Shown piece by piece: positions 17,052-27,030 of a DNA stretch of 64,000 nucleotides (the first letter of the stretch is position 1; every line of letters begins with the position of its first letter). Below the pieces are notes generated by a model that was given only the letters and a program-made list of their open reading frames with translations, made no database searches and was not told the origin of the DNA. The stretch comes from Clostridia bacterium (GTDB taxonomy: Bacteria; Bacillota; Clostridia; Monoglobales; Monoglobaceae), in NCBI GenBank assembly GCA_017546165.1, contig JAFYXL010000033.1, positions 17,431 through 81,430 on the forward strand, read 5' to 3'. A program made the translations under genes and the position numbers.

Positions 17052-18932
17052 TTGTTTACAGCAGGTAGTTATGATGTAGTGGTAGTTGGTGGCGGTCACG
17101 CAGGTGTTGAGGCATCTTTTGCGGCAGCGAGGCTTGGTATGAGCACCTGCCTTTTTTCAATCAGTCTTGACAGCATTGCAAACCTTCCCTGTAATCCAAG
17201 TATAGGTGGTACAGCAAAAGGCCATCTTGTGCGTGAGATTGATGCTCTTGGTGGCGAAATGGGTAAGGCTGCGGATTCCACACTTTTACAGTCCAGAATA
17301 CTTAACCGGGGCAAAGGCCCTGCGGTTTATTCGCTTCGTGCGCAAATCGACAGACGTGCTTATCAGAACGAGATGAAGCATCGTCTTGAAATGTGCCACA
17401 ACCTCCACATCAAGCAAGGAGAAATTGTAAAAGTTAATCTGGATGAAGAAGGCAAAGTTGAATCTGTTGAAACCCGAATGGGGGCAAAGTACCTCTGCCG
17501 CGCAGTTATTATCTCGACAGGAACATATTTAAAATCCAGAATAATAATCGGCGAGTTCAGTCAGGAAAGCGGCCCTGACGGGGTATTCCCTGCAACAGAA
17601 CTTTCGCAGAATTTAAGGGATATAGGCGTGGAGCTTGTAAGGTTCAAAACCGGAACTCCCCCCAGAGTAAATCGTCGTTCAATTGACTTTTCAAACCTTG
17701 AAGAACAACAGGGCGATGAGGAAATCACCCCATTTTCTTTTGAAACCACAAAGGAATTACAAAACACGGTCAGTTGTTTTGTGACTTATACAAACGAAAA
17801 GACCCACAAGGTGATTCTGGACAACATTCACCGTTCCCCTTTGTATGGCGGTGGCATAAAGGGCATAGGACCCAGGTATTGCCCGTCAATTGAGGACAAG
17901 ATTGTAAGGTTCAAGGACAAGGAACGTCACCAGCTGTTTATTGAGCCTATGGGCGAGGACACTGAAGAGATGTATATTCAGGGATTTTCAAGCAGTCTGC
18001 CGGAAGATGTGCAACTTGAAATGCTAAAGACCCTTCCCGGTCTTGAGAACGCACAGGTTACACGCAACGCCTATGCTATTGAGTATGATTGTTGCAACCC
18101 GCTTCAGCTTGCTGCCACATTGGAATTCAAAAACATCAGCGGTCTTTACGGCGCAGGCCAGTTCAACGGCACTTCAGGGTATGAAGAGGCTGCAGCCCAA
18201 GGCCTTATAGCAGGGATTAATGCGGCACTGAAGTTAAAAGGCAGAGAGCCTTTTATACTGGACCGCAGTGATGCTTATATCGGCACCCTGATTGACGATT
18301 TGGTTACAAAGGGCACAAATGAGCCATACCGGATGATGACATCCCGCTCGGAATACAGGCTTGTTTTAAGACAGGATAATGCAGATTTAAGACTTACAGA
18401 GTTTGGACACAGAATTGGGCTTATCTCGGATGAGAGATATAATAAATTTTTAGAAAAAAAGCGCCTTATTGATGAGGAGATTGAAAGATTAAAGAAGATA
18501 GTCTATCCCCCCTCAAAAGAAGTGAATGACTTTTTGGAAGAGCTTTCAGCAACACCTATATCCACAGGCCTTCACGCAAGTGATATGTTAAAACGACCTG
18601 AGGTTACATATGCGGCTATGGCAAAGCTTGACCCAGATAGACCGGACCTTCCCAGAGAGGTGCAGGAGCAGGTAGAAATCAGCCTGAAGTATGAGGGGTA
18701 TATAAACCGCCAGATTGCTCAGGCAAACAAGTTCAAAAAGATGGAAAACAAGAAAATTCCTGAAAATATTGACTACAGCACAATTGAAGGCCTCAGGCTT
18801 GAGGCAAGACAAAAGCTTGAAAAGTTAAGACCGCACTCTATCGGCCAGGCGTCACGTATTTCAGGAGTTTCGCCTGCGGATATTGCTGTTCTTGTGGTTT
18901 ACCTGAAGCAAAGACGAGGAAATGAAGATTAA
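17052..18932 (+). CDS. mnmG: tRNA uridine-5-carboxymethylaminomethyl synthesis enzyme MnmG
   Basis: A 626-residue FAD-binding protein (GidA family). With MnmE it builds the 5-carboxymethylaminomethyl group on the wobble uridine of several tRNAs. Visible: the FAD dinucleotide-binding motif [11 protein letters not shown] at residues ~9-19, the [13 protein letters not shown] segment, the C-terminal helical domain with R-L-E-A-R-Q-K-L and the [11 protein letters not shown] motif. Length is typical. The start is a TTG at 17052 behind GGAGGAAG. MnmE is not in this window. Confidence 0.96.
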   Translation: MFTAGSYDVVVVGGGHAGVEASFAAARLGMSTCLFSISLDSIANLPCNPSIGGTAKGHLVREIDALGGEMGKAADSTLLQSRILNRGKGPAVYSLRAQIDRRAYQNEMKHRLEMCHNLHIKQGEIVKVNLDEEGKVESVETRMGAKYLCRAVIISTGTYLKSRIIIGEFSQESGPDGVFPATELSQNLRDIGVELVRFKTGTPPRVNRRSIDFSNLEEQQGDEEITPFSFETTKELQNTVSCFVTYTNEKTHKVILDNIHRSPLYGGGIKGIGPRYCPSIEDKIVRFKDKERHQLFIEPMGEDTEEMYIQGFSSSLPEDVQLEMLKTLPGLENAQVTRNAYAIEYDCCNPLQLAATLEFKNISGLYGAGQFNGTSGYEEAAAQGLIAGINAALKLKGREPFILDRSDAYIGTLIDDLVTKGTNEPYRMMTSRSEYRLVLRQDNADLRLTEFGHRIGLISDERYNKFLEKKRLIDEEIERLKKIVYPPSKEVNDFLEELSATPISTGLHASDMLKRPEVTYAAMAKLDPDRPDLPREVQEQVEISLKYEGYINRQIAQANKFKKMENKKIPENIDYSTIEGLRLEARQKLEKLRPHSIGQASRISGVSPADIAVLVVYLKQRRGNED

Positions 18933-18946
18933 AGGTTGATATATTT

Positions 18947-19837
18947 ATGAAAAAGTTTACAGTTGGCGAAAACGATGCAGGACAACGTCTTGACAAGTTT
19001 TTGGCAAAGCTTTTTAAGGATGCCCCAATGGGGTTAATTTACAAATGGATTCGCAAAAAGAGGGTTAAGGTCAACGGCAAAAAACAGGAGATTTCATATA
19101 TGCTTCAAAGAGATGACCTTTTGGAGCTTTACATCAATGATGAATTTTTTGCGGAAGATAAGAAGGTTGTAAAAAAGAGCCTCCCCCTTGATGTGGTGTA
19201 TGAGGATAAGAACCTTTTGATTGCAGACAAACCCTCAGGTATTGCCGCTCACGGCGAGGCTGATTGCCTGCTTGACAGAGTTCAAAGTTACCTTTTTGAA
19301 AAAGGTGAGTACAACCCGGACCAGGAGCATACCTTTGCTCCGTCTCTTTGTAACCGTATTGATAAAAACACATCAGGACTGGTTATTGCGGCAAAGAATG
19401 CTGCTACACTCCGCACCATTAATGAAAAGCTGAGAAGTCGTGAAATTGATAAGTTTTATGTAGCAAAGGTGGAGGGAAAGTTAACTCCCGACAGGGGAAT
19501 TATTGAAGGCTATACAAAAAAGAACGAGGGCGAACGTAAGGTTTATTTTTTCAAGACCCAGGTTCCCGGTTCGAAATATTGTAAGACAATCTACAGAGTT
19601 TTATCAGAGGGAATGGTTGAAGTGCAGCTTGTCACGGGAAGAACTCACCAGATACGTGCAAGTTTTGCAGCCATTGGACATCCCCTTGTGGGGGACGTAA
19701 AGTATGGGGCACCAAAAAATAATGGGAAAGACTTCCAGATGCTCCGTGCATATAAGATAGAATTTAACTTTAAGACTCCCGCAGATGGCTTGGAATATTT
19801 AAATGGCAAGACCATAAGTACAGATTACAAATTTTAG
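18947..19837 (+). CDS. RluA family pseudouridine synthase
   Basis: A 296-residue RluA-type enzyme that isomerises uridine to pseudouridine in rRNA or tRNA. The N-terminal S4 RNA-binding domain occupies about 12-65 (Q-R-L-D-K-F-L-A-K). The catalytic motif reads N-R-I-D-K-N-T-S-G-L, with Asp kept although the usual H-R-L-D is replaced by N-R-I-D. The R-T-H-Q-I-R motif and G-D-x-x-Y-G occur later. Substrate position (RluC- or RluD-like) cannot be assigned. It sits 14 bases after mnmG. Confidence 0.9.
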   Translation: MKKFTVGENDAGQRLDKFLAKLFKDAPMGLIYKWIRKKRVKVNGKKQEISYMLQRDDLLELYINDEFFAEDKKVVKKSLPLDVVYEDKNLLIADKPSGIAAHGEADCLLDRVQSYLFEKGEYNPDQEHTFAPSLCNRIDKNTSGLVIAAKNAATLRTINEKLRSREIDKFYVAKVEGKLTPDRGIIEGYTKKNEGERKVYFFKTQVPGSKYCKTIYRVLSEGMVEVQLVTGRTHQIRASFAAIGHPLVGDVKYGAPKNNGKDFQMLRAYKIEFNFKTPADGLEYLNGKTISTDYKF

Positions 19838-19853
19838 TGAAAGGGTGGGGCTG

Positions 19854-22800
19854 ATGGCTGTTAAGTGGACACCGGAACAACGTGAAGCAATTGAATACAG
19901 CGGCAAAAATATTTTGCTTGCAGCAGCAGCAGGCTCCGGCAAAACTGCGGTTTTGGTTCAGCGTATAATTGAACTCATATGCCGCAAGGATGACCCAGTA
20001 AATATAAACGAACTCCTTGTGCTGACCTATACCGATGCGGCAGCAAAGGAGATGCGTGAAAAGATTTCGGATGCGGTGGAAAAGGCTTTGGAGGAAAACC
20101 CTGAAGATGAGCATCTTCAAAGACAAAGACTGCTTATACATTCCGCAAGCATATCTACCATACACTCCTTTTGCCTTAATGTATTAAAGAATAATATACA
20201 TATGACTACACTGCCTGTAAACTTTTCCCTGATTTCCGAAACGGAAAACAAAATGATGATTGCAGAAAGTCTTGACAGGGTGCTTGAACGTTTTTATGGA
20301 CAGATGGGCAGGGACAGCTCTGTTGCAAACCTGGTTATGGGTTATGGCGGAATTAAAAACGACAATACCCTGCGGGAGACGGTGCTTTCACTTTTTCACT
20401 TCAGCAAGAGTATGGCATACCCTGCAAAATGGCTCAACAGTGCAGTGAGAGAATTCAAGGATGTTGCCCAAACAAGAACCATCAAGGGCACAGTCTGGCT
20501 TAAATGGCTAAAAAGAAAAACCGACCAAAGCTTTTTTGAATTGGTGGATATTTACAGAGATATAGAAAGTGAGATTGATACAAAGCTGGGGACACAGCAT
20601 CGTTACAGTAGCTTTTTTGCAGAGGAAGAGGCTTCAATAAGGAGAGTTTTTGACCATATGGATATGGGAGATTACACTTCGGTAAGAGAAGCTCTTTTGT
20701 CGTTTAAATTTGCCACTTTGCCAACAGGAGTCAAAGGGGCTACAGGTGAAACTTTAGCGTCCCAGGAAAAGGTCAAGGCACTTCGCACCCTTGCAAAGAG
20801 TGTGATTTCGGATTTGTGGGAATTTTACAAAATCCCGGAGGACGAAATGATTAGCCGCATTACAGAACTCTATCCTATATTGAGGACTCTTAAAAATATA
20901 GTATTGATTACCGACAGAAGTTACACAAAACAAAAGAGGGGAAAAAACTATCTTGACTTTTCTGACCTTGAACACGAAGTTTTGAAACTTCTTGACAGTA
21001 ATGACGGACAGAATTCCATTACAGAATCACTCAGAAGTAAATACAAAGAGATATTGATTGACGAGTATCAGGACACCAACCATATCCAGGACACTATCTT
21101 TCGCACGGTGTCAAGAGACAACAATAATATATTTATGGTAGGTGATTTAAAGCAGAGCATTTATGCCTTTCGTAATGCAGTACCCAAGCTGTTTGCCGAT
21201 AAGTATTTTGAGTATGGTGAGCAAGACGGCAGGGGCCACCTTATAAGGCTTTTCAAAAACTTTCGTAGCCGCAGCCAGGTGGTGGATACGGTAAACTTCA
21301 TTTTCCGAAGTGTGATGAATCCTGAAGTAGGGGATGTGGATTACACTGAGGAAGAATATCTTGTTCAGGGTGCTCCATACCCAAACACGGATGATGGGAA
21401 GAACTTTATTCCTGAATTTCACTTTGCTTGCAGCAACAGTGAGGTAGCTGAGGGGGATGAAGAGCTTTCAAGACAGGAGATAGAGGCATACATCTCTGCC
21501 GGCCGAATTCGTGAAATGATAGACAGCGGAATGGAAATTTTCGATAAGAATCTGCAGAAAATGAGACCTGTAGAATATCGGGATATTGTAGTTCTTATGC
21601 GTAACACCAAGACCACAGCCCCCATCTTTGAACAGATTTTTGAAGAAAGCTCAATTCCTGTATATACAGAGGTGGGCAAAAGTTACTTAAACTCACGAGA
21701 AGTGCAAACTGTATTGAGCTTCTTGCAGATTATAGACAATCCAAGGCAGGACATACCGTTGATTGCGGTTATGCGTTCACCTATCTGGGGTTTTACTGCG
21801 GAGGAACTGGCTCAAATCCGGGCGGCAATGCGCACAGGATGTTTTTTTGATGCGGTTATCTTTGCTGCTGAGAATGGCGACACAAAGGCAAAAGGCTTTT
21901 TGACAGAACTTGAAAAGCTTCGTCAAAGGGCTGAAACAGAAGGTACTGAACGCTTGATATGGCGTATATATTATGAATATGGGTATTTTGCATATTCAGG
22001 GGCACAGAGCCACGGCGCTATGCGTCAGGCAAATTTGAGGCTTCTTTTTGAGCGTGCTGCAGAATTTGAACACACAGCGCTAAGTGGTTTGTTCAGCTTT
22101 ATGAATTATATTGAAACCATAAGGAGTCAGGGCGATGATCTTACCCCTGCCAAGGCTTTAGGTGAGGGTGACAATGTGGTTCGAATAATGACAATCCACA
22201 AGTCCAAAGGTCTTGAGTTCCCTGTGGTTGTTCTTGCGGATACAGCCCATGAATTCAATATGATGGATTTAAACAAAAATATCATATGGAACAACGAAGT
22301 GGGACTTGGATGCGACTTCGTTGACACAAAAATAAGGGTCAGGTATCCAACTCTTCCGAGGAATATAGTTGTAGCAAAGTCAAAAAGTGAACTATTCTCT
22401 GAGGAAATGCGCCTTCTTTACGTGGCACTTACAAGAGCCCGTGAAAAACTTATAGTGACATCAACTTTCAAACAGACAAAATCAGGGCCGGGACTGCCCC
22501 TTTATGACAGCGAGAAGAGGGTAAAAGGCGCATATGTGAGAAGTAAAAGATGTTTTAGGGATTGGATGCTTGCGGCTATAGCTACCCATCCTGACGCAGA
22601 AAATCTGCGTGAGTATTTTGGCTTTGAGGGTTTGGTTCCCGTTGCTGATAGTGATTTTGGTATAAGGACCTTTATTTACGAAAATCAGTCAGATATACCA
22701 AGGTCTTGCTGTGAGGCAAAAGAGGTTTTGGATACGGCTGCTCAAAAATCGGTGGGTGTTGATGAAGAGATAAGGAATAGATTGGAATATGTATATAAAA

Positions 22801-23444
22801 ACTCCAACCTTGGCAAAATACCAACCAAACTTTCGGTAAGTGAGGTCAAGCGTATGCAAGCGGAGAGTGATGAGCATATACCTTTGCTTGAAGAGTTAAA
22901 AGTGTCCGGCATAAATCCTTTAGAAAGAGTTACAGGGGCTATGCGCGGAACGGTTGTGCATTTTGTGATGCAGAGCATGGAGCCACAAAAAATAAAGACA
23001 CACCAGGATGTCAAGGACTTGATTGCAAGACTTACCCGGGAAAAAATCATTACAAGTGCTCAGGCAGAGGCAGTGGATACAAAAAAAATATTTGCCTTTT
23101 TTGAAAGCGAAATGGGCAGGCGGCTCAAAAACAGCAAACGTCTTGAACGTGAGTTCAGTTTTTATACAAAGGCAAAAATTGATGAGATTTATAAAAACGG
23201 GATTGATGGCGACATTTTGCTTCAGGGTACAATGGATTGCTTTTTTGAGGAAGAGGATGGCAAGGTTGTTCTTCTTGACTTCAAAACCGACAGAGCAAAG
23301 ACCCTTGATGATGCAAAACGCATTTCGCAAAAGTATAAGGTACAGATGAAGTATTACAAGCAGGCACTGAGGGAGATTTTAGAGAAAGACGTGGATGAGT
23401 GTTATCTCTATTTTCTTGATTGCGGCGAAATGATAGAGATGTAG
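19854..23444 (+). CDS. addA: ATP-dependent helicase/nuclease subunit A
   Basis: A 1196-residue AddA, the helicase-nuclease that with AddB resects double-strand DNA ends for homologous recombination. It has the UvrD-type helicase core (Walker A A-A-A-G-S-G-K-T near 23-30, D-E-Y-Q-D-T near 402, then T-I-H-K-S-K-G-L-E-F and L-L-Y-V-A-L-T-R-A) and a C-terminal RecB-type nuclease domain with L-L-D-F-K-T-D near 1139. A GTG lies upstream in frame, but the ATG at 19854 follows AAAGGG at 8 bases. Its partner addB is not adjacent; it lies at 51895-55134 on the other strand. Confidence 0.96.
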   Translation: MAVKWTPEQREAIEYSGKNILLAAAAGSGKTAVLVQRIIELICRKDDPVNINELLVLTYTDAAAKEMREKISDAVEKALEENPEDEHLQRQRLLIHSASISTIHSFCLNVLKNNIHMTTLPVNFSLISETENKMMIAESLDRVLERFYGQMGRDSSVANLVMGYGGIKNDNTLRETVLSLFHFSKSMAYPAKWLNSAVREFKDVAQTRTIKGTVWLKWLKRKTDQSFFELVDIYRDIESEIDTKLGTQHRYSSFFAEEEASIRRVFDHMDMGDYTSVREALLSFKFATLPTGVKGATGETLASQEKVKALRTLAKSVISDLWEFYKIPEDEMISRITELYPILRTLKNIVLITDRSYTKQKRGKNYLDFSDLEHEVLKLLDSNDGQNSITESLRSKYKEILIDEYQDTNHIQDTIFRTVSRDNNNIFMVGDLKQSIYAFRNAVPKLFADKYFEYGEQDGRGHLIRLFKNFRSRSQVVDTVNFIFRSVMNPEVGDVDYTEEEYLVQGAPYPNTDDGKNFIPEFHFACSNSEVAEGDEELSRQEIEAYISAGRIREMIDSGMEIFDKNLQKMRPVEYRDIVVLMRNTKTTAPIFEQIFEESSIPVYTEVGKSYLNSREVQTVLSFLQIIDNPRQDIPLIAVMRSPIWGFTAEELAQIRAAMRTGCFFDAVIFAAENGDTKAKGFLTELEKLRQRAETEGTERLIWRIYYEYGYFAYSGAQSHGAMRQANLRLLFERAAEFEHTALSGLFSFMNYIETIRSQGDDLTPAKALGEGDNVVRIMTIHKSKGLEFPVVVLADTAHEFNMMDLNKNIIWNNEVGLGCDFVDTKIRVRYPTLPRNIVVAKSKSELFSEEMRLLYVALTRAREKLIVTSTFKQTKSGPGLPLYDSEKRVKGAYVRSKRCFRDWMLAAIATHPDAENLREYFGFEGLVPVADSDFGIRTFIYENQSDIPRSCCEAKEVLDTAAQKSVGVDEEIRNRLEYVYKNSNLGKIPTKLSVSEVKRMQAESDEHIPLLEELKVSGINPLERVTGAMRGTVVHFVMQSMEPQKIKTHQDVKDLIARLTREKIITSAQAEAVDTKKIFAFFESEMGRRLKNSKRLEREFSFYTKAKIDEIYKNGIDGDILLQGTMDCFFEEEDGKVVLLDFKTDRAKTLDDAKRISQKYKVQMKYYKQALREILEKDVDECYLYFLDCGEMIEM

Positions 23445-23459
23445 GCTTAAAGGAAGGAT

Positions 23460-24590
23460 ATGGATGATGTGATGAAAGTTCTGATTTTGACAATAACAAC
23501 AGGACAAGGACACAACCAGGCAGCAAAGACCATAAGTGAATATCTTGAGAAAAATGAGGGTGTAAAAGCCACCACCCTTGATGCGTTTGAATATATAAAC
23601 CAGGGACTTAAGGAGATTGTTTCAAGGGGTTATCTTATGTCCGCCAAAAGACTCCCCAAGGTCTATGGCAAGGCGTATCGTATGGCTGAAAAGCGGGATT
23701 CGGAGAATGGTTATATTATGCGTGCCACCAGCAGCATTATGGCAAAAAAACTCATTAAGTTTGTGGAGGAATATGATGCAGATGTTATAGTCTGCACTCA
23801 CGTTTTTGCTGCAATGCTGGTGACGGATATCGAAAAAAAGTTCAAAAGAGATATAAAGACAGTAGGTATTGTTACAGACTTTACCATACATCCCTATTGG
23901 GAGGAAACAGACCTTGATTACTACATAACGGCAAATGAATTTTTAATCAATCAGGCAGTCAAAAAAGGGATTGACCAAGAAAAGGTGGTACCTCTTGGCA
24001 TACCAATTGACCCCAAGTTTGCCACAATGTGTGAAAAAGAGCAGGCGAGAAAGAGTCTGGGAATTGAAAACAAAAATACCGTTCTGGTTATGAGTGGAAG
24101 TATGGGTTACGGCAAGGTGGCGCGTATGGTCAAAAGACTTGATAGCTCGGATATGGATTTTCAGATAATTTCAGTTTGCGGAAACAACCAAAAACTTAAA
24201 AAACAGATAGACAAGATGAATGGAAAGCACAAAATATACAATTTTGGTTTTACAGACAAGGTTGACCTTATGATGGATGCGGCAGATTGCATTGTGACAA
24301 AACCGGGGGGCATCACTTCAAGTGAGGCTTTGGCAAAGGAATTGCCTATGATAATAGCAAACCCCATACCAGGACAAGAGGACAGAAATGTAGAGTTTTT
24401 AATGAACAACGGGGCAGCATTTAAGGTCAGCAGCACATTCCCGGTTGATGAGGCTATATATCAGATGTTTACAAATAAGATAAGAATGCGGGAGCTTAAG
24501 GAAATTGCAGGGGTACTGGGCAAGCCTGACTCTACGCTTAAAATAGTTGAATTTGTTCTTAAAGTGGGAGGGCATACAAATGAAGCTTAG
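23460..24590 (+). CDS. MGDG-synthase/UgtP-like glycosyltransferase
   Basis: A 376-residue GT-B fold glycosyltransferase. The N-terminal motif L-T-I-T-T-G-Q-G-H-N-Q-A-A is that of MGDG synthase and UgtP-type diacylglycerol glucosyltransferases; the C-terminal nucleotide-sugar site shows K-P-G-G-I-T-S-S-E-A-L-A. These enzymes make glycolipids such as glucosyl diacylglycerol in the membrane. The acceptor here is not proven. Two start codons are close together: ATG at 23460 and ATG at 23472; the ribosome site AAAGGAAGG fits either. It overlaps feoA by 11 bases, so iron genes and this enzyme share a transcript. Confidence 0.85.
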   Translation: MDDVMKVLILTITTGQGHNQAAKTISEYLEKNEGVKATTLDAFEYINQGLKEIVSRGYLMSAKRLPKVYGKAYRMAEKRDSENGYIMRATSSIMAKKLIKFVEEYDADVIVCTHVFAAMLVTDIEKKFKRDIKTVGIVTDFTIHPYWEETDLDYYITANEFLINQAVKKGIDQEKVVPLGIPIDPKFATMCEKEQARKSLGIENKNTVLVMSGSMGYGKVARMVKRLDSSDMDFQIISVCGNNQKLKKQIDKMNGKHKIYNFGFTDKVDLMMDAADCIVTKPGGITSSEALAKELPMIIANPIPGQEDRNVEFLMNNGAAFKVSSTFPVDEAIYQMFTNKIRMRELKEIAGVLGKPDSTLKIVEFVLKVGGHTNEA

Positions 24591-24822
24591 CGATGGATTG
24601 ATAGGCAGCAGTTATGCAGTAAAGGAAATTTCCCTTGAGTTGCCTGCCAAAAGACGTCTTGAGATACTTGGTATGACAAGTGATGCAAAAGTAACGGTGC
24701 TCAACTCCAAAAAATCCGGAACAAAAATAATCAAAGTGCGAGGAACAAGATTTGCCATTGGATGCAAATTTGCACAACAGATTGAAGTTGAGGAAGTTGA
24801 CAAAAGGGGCGATATGATATGA
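24580..24822 (+). CDS. feoA: FeoA family protein
   Basis: An 80-residue SH3-like FeoA protein that supports FeoB-dependent ferrous iron uptake. The core reads R-R-L-E-I-L-G-M-T, then G-T-K-I-I-K-V-R-G-T-R-F-A-I-G, matching FeoA. Start 24580 follows GGGAGG; an earlier in-frame start at 24547 lies inside the upstream gene and adds no family sequence. Overlaps feoB by 4 bases (ATGA). Confidence 0.92.
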   Translation: MKLSDGLIGSSYAVKEISLELPAKRRLEILGMTSDAKVTVLNSKKSGTKIIKVRGTRFAIGCKFAQQIEVEEVDKRGDMI

Positions 24823-26852
24823 ACAATGAGATAAATGTTGCCTTTATAGGCAACCCCAACTGTGGCAAGACAACCCTTTTTAACGCCTACACAGGGGCCA
24901 ACCTTAAGGTTGCAAATTGGCCCGGTGTCACGGTGGAAAAAAAGGAAGGGCAGATGTCCTACCACAACAAAAAATATAAACTGGTGGATTTACCCGGTAC
25001 ATATTCCCTTACTTCATATACAATGGAGGAACGTGTTTCAAGGCATTATATTCTTGAAGATGAGGTGGATGTAATCATTGACGTGGTGGATGCGTCAGCA
25101 TTGGAACGCAATTTATATCTGGCAATACAACTGATAGAACTTGGCAAACCTGTTGTACTTGCACTAAATATGATGGATATTGTTGAAGAACGTGGTATGG
25201 AAATTGACCTGCACCGTTTGCCTGAGATGCTTGGCGTGCCGGTTGTGCCGGTGTGTGCAAGAAAAAGGACAGGGTTAAATGTGCTGATGCACGCAGTGGC
25301 ACATCATCAAAACAAAACCTCGGACCGATTTGAGCATCATCACACAGCAGGAAGTCACGAACACTCCCACCACGATGAATATGCTATGGTGTATAGTGAT
25401 GATATTGAAGACAAGATTGACAAGATATCAGAACTTCTCTCGGTGAAATATCCGAACCTGAAAAATTACAGATGGCACGCAATAAAGTTTTTAGAGGCGG
25501 ACCAGGAGATTTGCAAAAAGTATCCTCTCAATCTTTCAGGTATAGCTGACAGAAGTTATGAAGAGGATATTATAAATCAAAGGTATGACTTTATTGAAGA
25601 GATAGTCAGCGAGGTTCTGGTTAACAAAGAAGAAAAATCTCAAAACACTGACAAAGTGGACAGAATTGCCACCCACAGCATCTGGGGAATGCCTGTGTTT
25701 TTTGGGATAATGGCACTTGTGTTCTTTTTTACCTTTACAATAGGTGATTGGATAAAAGGCTATTTTGAAATGGCGCTGGAGTGGTTTTCAGGCGCTTCTT
25801 CAGAGTTCCTTGTAGGGCTTGATGCCGGAAGGGTTTTGACATCACTGATTGTTGATGGAATTATTGCAGGTGTTGGCGGCGTGCTGACATTTTTGCCAAA
25901 TATCTTTATCCTGTTCCTTGCCCTTGCGATTTTAGAGGACAGCGGTTATATGGCCCGGGTTGCTTATGTGATGGACGGCATAATGTCTAAAATAGGGCTC
26001 TCCGGCAGGGCCTTTATACCGATGCTGCTTGGCTTTGGCTGTACGGTACCTGCAGTTATGGCATCCCGCACCCTGGAAAACAAAGGTGACAGATTAAGGA
26101 CTATTCTTGTGACGCCATTTATGTCTTGCAGTGCAAGACTTCCAATTTACGTATTGTTGTCCCAAATGTTTTTTGGAGATGGTGCTATGATCGCGGCATA
26201 CTCAATGTATGTTATTGGGGTGATTATGGCAATCGTAGTAGCAAAGCTTTTGTCTGTGTTTGCAAAAAACAAGGAAGAAAACACTCTTTTAATAGAGCTT
26301 CCGGAATACAAATCGCCCAATGCCCGCACAATTATCATTTATGTGTGGGACAAGGTTCGTGACTATCTGACCAAAGCGGGTACTACTATTTTTGTTGCAT
26401 CCATTATACTGTGGGCATTACTGAACTTTGGCAGTACCGGAATGGTGACAGATATGTCCCAAAGCTTTGCTGCAGAAGTCGGCAGATTTTTAGAGCCTGT
26501 TATGAAAACAGCGGGGCTTGGTTATTGGCAGATTATTGTGGCGCTCATTTCAGGCATCGCCGCAAAAGAAGTTGTGGTATCAAGTATGAGTGTTCTTTAC
26601 GGCATAGGGAATATTGCATCTCAAGGTGGTATGGCAAGCCTTACCGCTGTTTTGGCGGCAAGTGGATTTACTGCAGTAAATGCTTACTCTATGATGCTTT
26701 TTTGTCTTATGTATGTACCTTGCGTTGCAACGATTGCAACAATTCATCGGGAGACAAAATCTTTAAAGTGGACGCTTTTTGCTATTTTACTTCAGCTTGG
26801 TACGGCGTGGCTGTGTTCATCTGTTTTTTATACAATTGCAACAATGTTTTAA
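24819..26852 (+). CDS. feoB: Ferrous iron transport protein B
   Basis: A 677-residue integral membrane ferrous iron transporter with an N-terminal G domain: G1 G-N-P-N-C-G-K-T at 11-18, G3 D-L-P-G at 57-60, G4 N-M-M-D at 117-120. The C-terminal part has several membrane helices with the two Gate segments (for example G-F-G-C-T-V-P-A). Between the G domain and the helical domain (about 162-185) lies a histidine-rich stretch with nine histidines in 24 residues, which could bind metal. FeoA, FeoB and a small Cys-rich protein follow one another. Confidence 0.97.
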   Translation: MNNEINVAFIGNPNCGKTTLFNAYTGANLKVANWPGVTVEKKEGQMSYHNKKYKLVDLPGTYSLTSYTMEERVSRHYILEDEVDVIIDVVDASALERNLYLAIQLIELGKPVVLALNMMDIVEERGMEIDLHRLPEMLGVPVVPVCARKRTGLNVLMHAVAHHQNKTSDRFEHHHTAGSHEHSHHDEYAMVYSDDIEDKIDKISELLSVKYPNLKNYRWHAIKFLEADQEICKKYPLNLSGIADRSYEEDIINQRYDFIEEIVSEVLVNKEEKSQNTDKVDRIATHSIWGMPVFFGIMALVFFFTFTIGDWIKGYFEMALEWFSGASSEFLVGLDAGRVLTSLIVDGIIAGVGGVLTFLPNIFILFLALAILEDSGYMARVAYVMDGIMSKIGLSGRAFIPMLLGFGCTVPAVMASRTLENKGDRLRTILVTPFMSCSARLPIYVLLSQMFFGDGAMIAAYSMYVIGVIMAIVVAKLLSVFAKNKEENTLLIELPEYKSPNARTIIIYVWDKVRDYLTKAGTTIFVASIILWALLNFGSTGMVTDMSQSFAAEVGRFLEPVMKTAGLGYWQIIVALISGIAAKEVVVSSMSVLYGIGNIASQGGMASLTAVLAASGFTAVNAYSMMLFCLMYVPCVATIATIHRETKSLKWTLFAILLQLGTAWLCSSVFYTIATMF

Positions 26853-26862
26853 GGAGTAGAAA

Positions 26863-27012
26863 ATGAAAGTTATCTTGTGGATATTAATAATCTTTGCAGT
26901 TTTAATGATTGTTGTAAGGAAAGTTCGTGACTTTAAAGCGGGGAAGTTTTGTGATTGTGGCTGCAGCGATTGCCCTTCAAAATGCAAGAAGGCAAAGGAA
27001 TTTAAGGATTAG
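26863..27012 (+). CDS. FeoB-associated Cys-rich membrane protein (49 aa)
   Basis: A 49-residue ORF 10 bases after feoB with an AAGGAG ribosome site. Residues 1-20 are a hydrophobic helix (M-K-V-I-L-W-I-L-I-I-F-A-V-L), followed by a basic segment and a cysteine cluster (C-D-C-G-C-S-D-C then C) with five cysteines in twelve residues. Small proteins with this architecture beside feoB are known as FeoB-associated Cys-rich membrane proteins. They may bind iron or an iron-sulfur cluster. It is short and easy to miss in annotation. Confidence 0.85.
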   Translation: MKVILWILIIFAVLMIVVRKVRDFKAGKFCDCGCSDCPSKCKKAKEFKD

Positions 27013-27030
27013 GAAAGAGGTATAGTAAAA

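Noticed and set aside
26411..26866. A 151-residue plus-strand frame inside feoB
   Set aside because: It is an alternative frame of a gene with full FeoB motifs; composition is Cys/Tyr/Arg rich and it has no ribosome site.
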